A stretch of 28,371 nucleotides of DNA, taken from Chara braunii. Its lineage: Eukaryota > Streptophyta > Charophyceae > Charales > Characeae. How positions within the stretch are numbered: the first letter of the stretch is position 1; each line of letters begins with the position of its first letter. The notes below the pieces were generated by a model. It searched no databases, had not been told where the DNA came from, and worked only from the letters and a program-made list of their open reading frames with translations. The translations under genes were made by a program, and so were the position numbers. The stretch covers positions 1,005,225 to 1,033,595 of the forward strand of contig BFEA01000353.1 in the NCBI GenBank assembly GCA_003427395.1, given 5' to 3'. Positions 1 to 9,237 of the stretch are shown here, in pieces.

Positions 1-1312
1 CGAGGGAAGGGTATACCCATGGGAGGCAAGGCTAGCCCAGCTCTTGGTTGCGTCGTGTGCAGGTTTGCTGAATTCAAATTTATCAAGACCCTAGGCACAG
101 ATGCAAGACTCATCCGAGTTAAGAGGTATATTAACGACCTCCTGCTTCTCACGTTCTTCCCAAAAAATGACGCAGCTGGGGTGCAGAAAGTCGAATTAAT
201 GAATTAAGGAATGCTATCCGAAGGATCTCACCTTGGAAAAAACGGACCCCGATATCAGGTTGCTTGACTTCTTGGAAACGAGGTTGGTTGTTGCCACCAA
301 CGCAATCCTTGATTCCCATAAGTTTAAAAATGTTGGTGCTATCTGGGAACCTGGACCGCTTTGCTTTCGGGCGTGCAAAGATTTTACATCCTACGGCCCG
401 AAGTCCTTCAAATTTGCGGTCATTGCCGGTACAATCCTTCGAATCAGCCAAAACTGCAACAAGGAGGGGCTGACCTGCTATGCAGTCCTCTCATTAGCAA
501 AGGAACTCCGAAAACCGGATTGCCTGGATAACGTGATCCGGGTTGGGTTAACATGGATGGCGAGAAGAAAAAAAACGCCATTTTGGGCATGAATGCTTGA
601 ACTTGTGTCTGGATCATGCACGCTCTTAGACTGTGTAAGCCACCGTTGGACCTTGTGTACAAAAGTGCGTATGGTAAAGATCGGCTGCGGATTCAGATTT
701 TTTGTCTGCAGTGAGGCAATGGGTTGTGCCACAGCTTCACAGCAAGTGGCTCCGGAACGTTTTTTGGAACCTTGGGGTACGACGATGGTTTACCCCCTGT
801 AAAGGGGTTACTGTCAGCCTGGATTTTAGCAAATAAGTTGGGTCAGATGTATGGACCCCATTTTTTATGGGTCTTTTCGCGATAACATTTTTCCAACGCA
901 GGACCCTTCTGCGGGGTACCTTCCGCCTTCGAGTTTTTCGAGTAGGGCCTGCACGCAGGCCTTCAAGGGAACCTTCTCGAAGTAGTAGCAGCATAGATCA
1001 GATAAGGAGTAGTACTTCATAGTGTTATGAGTAGACGAACTGGCCTTAATCTGAGTGGCGTTATTGAGTGGAAGGATTGGGTTTTCCCTCAACAGTGTGA
1101 CGAGTTGAGGGACGTTGTGGAAGGAGGTGATGGCACGATGATATTAATGCTCAAGTCATCTTCTTTCAGTTTCAATTTATCTTTGTTTAATCTCATTCTC
1201 ATCTAAATTCATTAACAAGCAACCCCTTATGCCGCAGGTGGTTGAGCTTGAGGCCTTGGACCCCTCGCGTGCACCAGCAGCCAAGATAACTTTTTCTTGC
1301 GGGCGGTTTTGA
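1..1312 (+). pseudogene. Reverse transcriptase pseudogene, 5' part outside the window
   Basis: This is the C-terminal half of an RT that would copy element RNA into DNA. Frame 1 (1-207) carries GIPMGGKASPAL at 10-45, the RT 'GxPMGxxxSP' block, and then RYINDLL. The catalytic YxDD there reads YIND (127-138), so one metal-binding Asp is lost. Coding sense shifts to frame 2 near 200, with DLTLEKT from about 224, and stays open to a TGA at 590. Beyond that it is broken over several frames, but 1006-1206 is again clearly protein-like (IEWKDWVFPQQCDELRDVVE). A short piece at 1229-1312 (VVELEALDPSRAPAAKI) may be a last exon behind a CAG acceptor. It shares SPAL, LTLEKT, KFAVI and a downstream arginine/cysteine block with the RT at 19260-20535. 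The family assignment (Penelope-like or another non-LTR type) is inference. Confidence 0.8.
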
Positions 1313-1754
1313 GGCAGCAACTGCTTTTTCTTTCCCTTTTTGCTTTAATCGTCGTCCTTTTTTATTTTATCGCTTATTTCTTTAGTTTGCACAGGTTGAA
1401 GGAAAGCACTCACATCACTCCCTTGCCCTCTTTGTACTGAAAAGTACACTCGCACGTCATAGCCAAATACTTCGCACAACTTTGGAGGATGGTTAGGAAG
1501 GGACTCTCACTTACCTTCTTCATTGGTGTGGCAAAACTCCTTAGATTGCACCAGGATAACTTCTTTGTTTTCCTTAATCAATTACTCATTTAACCTATAG
1601 GCTTGTAATCATCCGTACTTAACCATCACTAGGACCCCTTGTTGCTCGGTTGGAATGCCTTGTGACTAACCAATGGTTGGCCTTCTATACCTACTACTAG
1701 TGCCCTTCTCAATCATTGTCTTTCTGCTTTTGCCCTTCTTCTTCTGTTTTTTTG
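1313..1754. other. Non-coding stretch after the RT remnant
   Basis: Pyrimidine-rich, with no open frame of note, RNA gene or repeat that I can recognise. It may contain diverged 3' sequence of the retroelement. Confidence 0.4.
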
Positions 1755-2023
1755 TCCCTTTTAAACTGACATTTTTTTCTAAATTCACGAAATTGAACGT
1801 ACCAAAAAACATCACTTTTTAGTGTTTTTTTGTCCCCATGACGTCGAATGATCAGATCATCGGGTATCGTGGCAACTCCCGATGATCTGATCCTCGGATG
1901 TATGTTAACAGTACCTTATGTTGAGGTACATCAGATGGACAAAGTGAGATAACCACTGTCTCACCCAATGAGCAATGAAGTCCACTTTCGTGAATTTAGA
2001 AAAAACAATATCAGTTTTAACGA
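1755..2023. mobile_element. Foldback/MITE-like inverted-repeat element with inner hairpin
   Basis: A perfect 20-bp inverted repeat lies at 1773-1792 and 1986-2005 (core CTAAATTCACGAAA). It extends outward imperfectly through AAACTGAC / TATCAGTTTTAAC. Inside is a perfect 15-bp hairpin stem at 1850-1864 and 1878-1892 (GATCAGATCATCGGG) with a 13-nt loop. No coding capacity and no clear target duplication were seen, so the exact ends are uncertain. Confidence 0.55.
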
Positions 2024-3136
2024 AATGTTAGTTTTTTAGATTATTTGCCTCAATAAGTAGCCTCTCACCACGTTTGCATGAGACTTATGCCACAATTTTC
2101 AAACGACCTTATTTCTTTGTCATAAGTTATTAAGTTTGACATTTTAGTCAGTGATCGAGCTCAATCCCTTATCGAGTTATAGAACATTGTTTCAATAAAA
2201 ATGGTTAACGGTCACTAAAGACCCTCGGGATTCGACTCAGATGAGAGTCAGATGTTGGGGATTGAACGACTTCTTCATCCGTTATCTATCACCGCAAGTA
2301 TATCGGCTCAATACTTTTCATCTAGCCCTTGACATGTGACCCCAAGGCCGTGAGGGGCTTTGGGTGACGTTTTATCATAACCATTATCCATGAGATCTTA
2401 CTAGGCCTCTTGTATATAGTTCGTGTAAGTGGGCGGGTGCACTTTCATGACAAATTAAATTATGGTGTAAGTAGGGTCATAAAGATTATGCATTGATCAA
2501 ATATTTTGGACAATTAGATGTCGAACCTAGTCGACCAACATAGGACCCTTTGGGAGGATCAATGCCCCAAGTGATGGTTTATATATGGATCTGGTTCGAC
2601 ATAGAGCCACTCATATCTCTATATTATAATAGGCGATAAACATTTTCGACTAATCCGCATTTGGCATGGCAAGAAAAGCTTTTACACGTAGGTCGTTATC
2701 CCAGTAGGTCTACGTCTGTCAAGGATGGTGACAAGTCCTTAAGAGTGTCAAGTTGTGTTTCACGAGACTTTATCCAATCGTAAGGAGTTGGTGCACTCGA
2801 TCGGAGTGGCAAAACTCCACGTAAAACTGCATAAAAAACAATTACTGCATGATTTAACTAAAAGGAGCCTCTGAGTTGCACATATGCACAGAGCTGATGC
2901 GCTCAACACCATCAATGATTTATTGGCGAAGATGTTTTTTTAACATTTATAAATATAGCTTCATCACGTTATCCTTGTCATGATTTCTCTGTATCGACCA
3001 ATTGGTTATTGCGTGCCTTCAAGTTGTCATGATTTATCCGTATCAACATTGTTTTTTACATTCATTTATATTCCTGTATTTGAGTTTCTCTCGTTCTTAA
3101 AGTTTTTTTGGATCTCATGTGCATCACCATTATTCT
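2024..3136. other. AT-rich non-coding stretch
   Basis: No gene or RNA is supported. The one repeat noted is a 22-bp direct repeat of the type TGTCATGATTT.TCCGTATC at about 2976 and 3025, offset 49 bases. Confidence 0.45.
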
Positions 3137-3144
3137 GTATTTTA
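3137..3144. repeat. Target-site duplication, left copy
   Basis: GTATTTTA, identical to 3442-3449 on the other side of the inverted-repeat element. Confidence 0.75.
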
Positions 3145-3209
3145 CTAGGCTACCAGCCGGGCCGCCTGGGTCCCGGGTGGCCAGCCTGTGCAAGAATCAG
3201 GTAAGGTCC

Positions 3210-3248
<39 letters not shown>

Positions 3249-3441
3249 AAACACAACAACTGAATAAATACTATGTTATGCAGAAAAATAAATTGAACAA
3301 CTTTTGCCTCAGGGTCACATCGACATTCTGCACCAAATTCAAAATAAAAAATAAAATTTAAAAATATTTTATTTATTTTTATTATTTTTAATTATTTTGG
3401 CCCGGCCGGGCAAGTGATCCCGGGCCACTCTGGTAGCCTAG
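3145..3441. mobile_element. hAT-like MITE, 297 bp
   Basis: Perfect 12-bp terminal inverted repeats CTAGGCTACCAG (3145-3156) and CTGGTAGCCTAG (3430-3441) are flanked directly by the 8-bp direct repeat GTATTTTA (3137-3144 and 3442-3449). The subterminal regions are GC-rich and loosely complementary (GCCGGGCC / GGCCCGGCCGGGC). The centre is AT-rich with a 34-base A run. An 8-bp duplication with a YAGG-type end is typical of hAT elements. There is no transposase, so it is non-autonomous. The base after the duplication is also shared, so a 9-bp Mutator-type duplication cannot be excluded. Confidence 0.78.
3214..3247 (+). repeat. Poly(A) tract, 34 bases
   Basis: Uninterrupted A run inside the 3145-3441 element. 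It is not at an element end, so it is not a retrotransposition tail of that element. Confidence 0.9.
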
Positions 3442-3449
3442 GTATTTTA
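3442..3449. repeat. Target-site duplication, right copy
   Basis: GTATTTTA, matching 3137-3144. Confidence 0.75.
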
Positions 3450-4174
3450 CTATTTTTAAATTTTTTTTTTTTTTTTAGCTTAAACTTTTTTTTTTTGCAT
3501 TAACTTTTGATTTCATTACAGTGCTCATTCTCTTTATGTTTTGTCCATTTATCTTTTTTTTGGTGTCGTTGTTAGTGTCATTTGGTGCAAAACAACTGCG
3601 GGTGGTTTGTCGTTTATTGGTGCTCGAGCAGTTAGTCTTTTTCATTGGAGTCTGCTTGTTATGCATATCCTTATCCTCTATTTGTACAGTGAATTTATAT
3701 TTATAATTAGGTCAGACCCCAATTGTAAGCATCATTGTTTTTTAACATGTGAATATATAACATTCATTTTGGCTATGACTTACTACTCTTGTCGCCTTGT
3801 CTGTCTAGGGAAGATCGTCCAATCCTTAAGGCAATTGGATGTTAGTATGTAATCTCTTAAGCCGTTATCGTATCTTGGTAAATTAATTACTATCAAGCCT
3901 CTAACACTAGGTTGTATAGCAACCGTGAGAGAGGTTTCAAAACTCAAACTAAGTGAGGTATGATATAATGTTTTCTTCTCCTTATGGGTATAGTCGTTGT
4001 TCTGCTTTATGGTCCTAATATGGGAATTTAGCAGTTTTCTTGTGTTTTCATGTTTTCCATACATTGAAGAGGCAACATTTTAATATCCCCCTATTTTGCA
4101 TGTCACCAAGCTATCGTAATTGGATCTAATAGACTCCTATTGTTCATGCATTATACTACTGTACTCATGGTTAC
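3450..4174. other. AT-rich non-coding stretch
   Basis: T-rich low-complexity sequence with short open frames that give only hydrophobic low-complexity peptides. I see no gene or RNA in it. Confidence 0.45.
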
Positions 4175-4848
4175 CAGGCCGAACATTCGGGGGCCCCCGG
4201 GCTGACCCCCGAAAGTTCGGACGTTCGGGGGTTGAACCTGAAAGGGTTTGGCCCCGACGAAAAATTATTTTGGGGCCTCAAAAGGATTTTGTTGGATTTT
4301 GTTTTGTATGTTTTTTCAAACATGCCCTATGCACATATAAATTTTCAAGGTATTTTGCCAATCCCAAAAAAAAAAAAAAAATGTCAAAGATGGCGGTGTT
4401 AAAACGTGTTCGACTACTTAATTTTTTATTTTTTTTACTTTTCACTTTTTGTTCTGATTTTATTTTGATGCCTCAAATATTTTATTATTTTTTGAAATTT
4501 GAATTCGAGTGGAAAGGTACGGGGAAGAAAGTCATGACGAACTATTGAACAAATGTAAGCTCGGGCAAATATTGTTTAGTTCATTTTTCTGCATAGCATA
4601 TATTTATTTTAAATTTGGTAAGGAATTTGTTTAGTTCTTATTTTTATTTCAAATTTGGTAAGGAATTTGGATGTAATGCTCGGGTTCATTTTTCTGCATA
4701 ACATATATTTTTTGCAGATTTTTTTGAGGGTTTTTTTTTTTTTTTTTTCCACGTTCAACCGGAATGGCCGAACGCATTCCCAAGATGTCTCGTATGTTTG
4801 GGCGTTCGGGGTCAGGCGCTCGGCCCGTTCCGAACGCTAACCACCCTG
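4175..4848. mobile_element. Foldback element with GC-rich ends and AT-rich centre
   Basis: Both ends start CAGG when read inward and carry related GC-rich blocks. The left has GGGCTGACCCCCGAAAG and the right, reverse-complemented, has GCGCCTGACCCCGAACG; both contain several GTTCGG motifs. The centre is AT-rich and holds direct repeats: AAATTTGGTAAGGAATTTG at 4611-4629 and 4651-4669, and a TTCATTTTTCTGCATA block near 4580 and 4685. The flanking 8-mers ATGGTTAC and ACCACATC do not match, so the ends or the age are uncertain. Confidence 0.5.
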
Positions 4849-5379
4849 ACCACATCCTGAATTTATAGCAGGTATGGTTTGTCCATAAGCACCTTCTTTA
4901 AAGTACGTGTTTGTTTTGGATATACAGGGTGATCGAAGTCCCTACCTTCCTACTACCATCCAGGAGCATTCACGTTTCATTCAGAAGCCACCCTTCATAA
5001 CTTGCATCAGATGTTCAACCTAATTGGGTCGAGTGTCAGTCTACCCAACTTTGGAGGGTGTTATGTGTAATTTAAATTTGTATTTATACATAAATGGCCT
5101 TGAGTTTCGACTTGTAGCACTAAGGTTTTGTTCGAGGGATATGAGATGAGGGTCACATTATAATTCCTCACAGAATCAGAGATAAGAAAGAAAATAACAG
5201 AATCACACAAAGGCACCCCCCTTTAAACCTCTTTAGCCCCTTTAAAACCAATTTATACTTTTCCCTCCCCCCCTTGACATCGGACTCGCAGAAAAAGAAA
5301 TGAGCCCGGATTTGGGGTCGATTGGGAGAGCGCAAAAAAAAAAAAAAAATGCACGCCTGCATACCCCAGACGTCGGGGT
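4849..5379. other. Non-coding stretch with a diverged copy of the 129-bp repeat tail
   Basis: Positions about 5025-5150 resemble the tail of the later tandem array (5690-5830). Both share GTCAGTCTACC, an ATACATAAATG block, TTTCGACTTGTAGCAC or CTTCGACTTGTAGCAC, and a GAGGGAT end. The rest is unassigned. Confidence 0.5.
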
Positions 5380-5766
5380 GCCTGGTTGAGCAGGGTCGGC
5401 CGAGGGTAAGAATTTTCCTAGGTGTTTTGTAAATTGGGACCAGTATCAGTCTACCTATCTTTGGTGCCTGATGCTTTGGATATTATGGGTAAATTTGTAT
5501 CCATACATGCCTGGTTGGGCAGGGTCGGCCGAGGGTNAGAATTTTCCTAGGTGTTTTGTAAATTGGGACCAGTATCAGTCTACCTATCTTTGGTGCCTGA
5601 TGCTTTGGATATTATGGGTAAATTTGTATCCATACATGCCTGGTTGGGCAGGGTCGGCCGAGGGTGAGAATTTTCCTAGGTGTTTTGTAAATTGGGACCA
5701 GTATCAGTCTACCTATCTTTGGTGCATGATACTTTGGATATTATGGGTAAATTTGTATCCATACAT
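5380..5766 (+). repeat. Tandem array, three copies of 129 bp
   Basis: Units start at 5380, 5509 and 5638 with GCCTGGTTG and end in CCATACAT, with spacing exactly 129 each time. The copies are almost identical (for example GTAAG, GTNAG and GTGAG at one site), so the array is young or homogenised. Each unit has a GC-rich head (GGGCAGGGTCGGCCGAGGG) and an AT-rich tail. Because 129 is a multiple of three, one frame stays open across 5471-5779, but the peptide looks like no known protein. An ambiguous base sits at 5537. Confidence 0.9.
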
Positions 5767-7019
5767 AAATGTCATTTGAGCTTCGACTTGTAGCACCAAG
5801 GTTTTTGTTTGAGGGATGTGACTTGTGTGAGGACCTTGTGTTTTGTAAAATTGATTAACATTAATCATTCATCTTGAATCAAATACTGATCACTACAACA
5901 ATGGTTATCACTTCTAAGAGTTTTTCAATAAAAAAAAGGACCATACGATAATCATTACACAACAAGCAGCATGAAGTTGTATTATTGCTCGAGGTCGTTC
6001 GGTATAGGGTTTATTGCGACAACGATTATTTTTTTATTTTGCAACGATGATTATTTTGTTATCTTTGTAATACCTCAATAGACGGAAACTTACTCCACCT
6101 ATAAGTGTTTTGTAATGAACTTCATTCACAGGTTCTAAGTCTTGAGAGGGGGTGGTGAAACCCAATGTCGGATGATTGAGTATAGAATATCTGCATGATC
6201 GCATTTTTCAATTAATGTTTTTTTGTTTATGTACATGTTGGCAGATGACCACGAAGCTATTAATTAATGGAGGTTGAATGAAGTATAGTCCTTTATACAT
6301 TTAACATTTCAAATTGTTAATAAATTCATGTAGGATTTTTATTATATAAAAGCCACATGTTAGTTCATCGAAGAAAAACATCATCGGACATGCAGACTAA
6401 GCGAAGTTTTTTTCTATTATGACAATATATTCTAATTGTTATTAAGCGACCCTCTTTGTTTAAACGCTGCTTCAATGGTTTCACTTAAAGCGTGTTTATG
6501 ATGTCTGTCTAAGTTAGGTTAGCACGGAGAAGGGTCTTCACGTACTATGGGTGGATTTGAAAAGTTGATATGATCAAAATCATGACTTCAATTTTTTTTT
6601 TTTCAACAATTATACATGAAAGTAAGTTGGCACAAGATATAACTTGCTTTCAAGCTGGGCAGAAGTGTCTTGCTTTGACCATAGATACTGGGTCTGCTCT
6701 TTCAGCATTCAAAATTATTTATTTTGAAAAGTGTTACTGTATCTTTTTTTTTCCCTTTTTGCGAACGTCTTAGATGATTACAACTCCATTTATTGCTAAG
6801 TATGACATTTTTAAGCGTATTTTGTAAAGCAACGTTGTTCTTTCGAGGTAATTATTATTATTATTATTTTATTTTTTTTGACAGTGGTACTGTCTCATGA
6901 AATGGGTGCAATGGAGGGGAGCATTCTACTAAGTATGGGGATTTGACAGTAAGTTTGGTAGGTAGTTGGTTCGACCATGATCAACATGGACTAGGTTATG
7001 GTTAACAATTCGTCAATTT
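5767..7019. other. AT-rich non-coding stretch
   Basis: No gene, RNA or clear element. It contains a short ATT trinucleotide run near 6851-6870. Confidence 0.45.
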
Positions 7020-7929
7020 TTTTCCCTTCCTTCTCACCTGCGATCTCTTTCTCTCCTTCTTCTTAGTATATTGTTTATATCTCTCTTTCTTTCTTTCGGA
7101 CTCTCACTTCTCTCTCGCTCTCTTATGTCATTAAATCCCGTTTTTCAAATTCGTTTTAGCATACTACACTTATTGCGCATTCTCTCAATATCGCTTGTTT
7201 GTTTTTTCTTCACTAGCTAGAGTTGTCGGCCTCATAAATAACCCTTTTGATCGTTGGTTTTCTTGACTCCCTTCTTCCCTTACTTTTTTTTTTCTCTTCT
7301 TCTTTTGGTACATAATATACTTTTATTCCCTCACTAATTATTTTTCTAACTATTTGTCTCCTATATTAGTCCATTGTTACTCAGGCTTCACACCATCGAC
7401 CTCTTATCATACCTTTAAAATATTGAATAGTATTACTTATTTTTGTGAATGAAGGCTAACATAATCGCCCTGCAAGGAGGTGATTGAATAGATGTTACCC
7501 CAAATAAATATTGATTAATAATTCATATGTTTTGTTTATTTAACCGTTTATTTTTGTTTCGTACATATTTCTCTCACTCAAAAATCTTTATTATTATTAT
7601 CACACTTCTTCTTTTGTTGTTGTTGTTGAAAATAGATTTGTTGGGACGACAATCGAGTATATTTTATTTAATAGAGTTACTATTTCATCCTTCTATTATT
7701 ATTTTTATTACACTTTCGCCAGTCTCTATGACATTAACTATTCACGTCACATAATCCTTATGTTCATCGATTTATACGAGATTGATTATTGTCCAACATA
7801 TCCTCAGTATCTATAGACCTTACAAGCGATTAACGACTTTGAATCTTTCATTGAAAGTAATTTTGAAACATAAATTGATTCACGATTTTTTATTTATTTT
7901 AATATGACTTTTTTTTTTTTTTTTTTAAG
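7020..7929. repeat. Pyrimidine-rich low-complexity stretch
   Basis: The plus strand is dominated by C and T (CTCTTTCTCTCC, TCTTTCTTTC), most strongly at 7020-7400. The open frames here encode only Phe/Leu/Ile/Ser-rich peptides as a result of composition. Confidence 0.55.
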
Positions 7930-8112
7930 CACTAGTACCTCCACCAGCATCGGAAAATTGGAGAAAACGGGTTGTTCCCGAAAATTTCGGAGGTAGTCCT
8001 GACGACGGCTGCCACTGATAAATCTAATCGGCAATTTATTTCGTTCGACCTTCTAAAAGATCGGAGGTTCACCAGAGGTCTGCTACTTTTTCACTCAGCG
8101 AAGGTACTAGTG
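7930..8112. mobile_element. Short CACTA-like inverted-repeat element, 183 bp
   Basis: Perfect 11-bp ends CACTAGTACCT (7930-7940) and AGGTACTAGTG (8102-8112). CACTAGTA-type ends are common in plant CACTA (En/Spm) elements. The inside is richer in GC than its surroundings, with short CGGAAAAT / GAAAATTTCGG motifs. The 3-bp duplication expected for CACTA elements is not present (AAG left, GTT right), so this could also be chance or an old, mutated copy. Confidence 0.45.
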
Positions 8113-8794
8113 GTTAAAGGCGTTGAAAATGTTCAGTGCCCCTTCTTTTTAAAAATTTGAATATTCAACAAAAATTAAAGTGATGAATATCTCATATATT
8201 ATGAATTTTTCTCTTATGTTTGAATACATATTGATGTTGAAGATTATAAAAAAATTGAAACACCTAATAACTAGGCGTTGAACATTTCCAAAATATGCCT
8301 CGATTTATCATAACCAAGTTCATCTCATAAAACAATAGTGAACTAAAACAAGTATCTTCAACAATTTTGTGTTCGTGATATCCCCTCATTTGTTATTATC
8401 CGACATGTTTTTGTAATGTGTCATAAATTCGGAGTAAGTCGGACATCCAAAGTGCAAAATTGATTGCATAAATTATTGTTAGAGTTTTTTACAACCGACT
8501 TCAGACAACCTAATGGTGGCCTATATACTTGCTCCCTAGGCAAGTATGCAGATTCCAAATGTATATTGATGTTAAAGATTGTAAAATTTTTGAACATACG
8601 AAGGTGTTGAAATTTATGATATGTCCCTTATCCCACTTTTTTTTTTTTAAAGATGGAAGTACTCATAATCATAAGTTTTAGAATTTTCATAGTCTAAACG
8701 CATATTGACTATCAAAATTTTGAAAACTTTGAATTGTTGAAAATGTCGAAACTTTTGACCTCCTTATTTTATTTATCGGGGAAGATATTCAAAA

Positions 8795-8834
<40 letters not shown>

Positions 8835-9144
8835 TTGAATATCAATAAATCTGTCAACTTTCTCTTTTTATTCTAAAAACAAAATACTACATTTTAATGT
8901 CGCTCTTTGGATCACCAACCGAGTTCATTATGTAGCAAACTCTGTTCATTATTTTTAGGATATTGTGTAAAAGAGCTCTTATTATATGTTGTGTTTCGCA
9001 CTATGTATGTTTCACATACGTTTATACACTTAAGTGACTTAACAACCAGCGTAGCAGGCTACTATGTGTAAGTGATTGTGTCTACGCTAACTTGCTATAC
9101 TCTTACTATTTCATTTACGACTGTTTTTTACCACTGGTAACTCT
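8113..9144. repeat. Diverged dispersed repeats and an (AT)n tract
   Basis: Three degenerate copies of a motif like ACATATTGATGTTGAAGATT followed by TTGAA occur near 8225, 8560 and 8697. A clean TA run spans 8797-8827. There is no gene. A short hairpin, GTATGTTTCACATAC, lies near 9006. Confidence 0.45.
8797..8827. repeat. (TA)n microsatellite
   Basis: Uninterrupted TA dinucleotide run of about 31 bases. Confidence 0.9.
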
Positions 9145-9237
9145 ATGCTAAACGTGTTTTTTATTTTTGCCTTCTCATTTTCACTTTCGTTAAATCTTTT
9201 GTTATTTTTATTATGCATCTCTGCCAGTCTGAGGGTC

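Noticed and set aside
2221-2290. GGGATTCGACTC and GGGGATTGAAC as tRNA T-arm fragments
   Set aside because: No matching acceptor stem, D-arm or anticodon arm at tRNA spacing.
4120-4548. 142-codon open frame
   Set aside because: It runs through a GC-rich element end, an A run and a T-rich tract, and the peptide is low-complexity and unlike a real protein.
5471-5779. Repeat protein encoded by the 129-bp array
   Set aside because: The frame stays open only because the unit is divisible by three; the first unit is not in an open frame from a start codon, and the peptide has no known features.
9145-9237. Hydrophobic N-terminus (FFIFAFSFSLSLNLLLFLL) that could be a signal or membrane segment
   Set aside because: It is a translation of a T-rich tract that ends in CAG directly before the zinc knuckle, which is better explained as an intron end or untranslated sequence.
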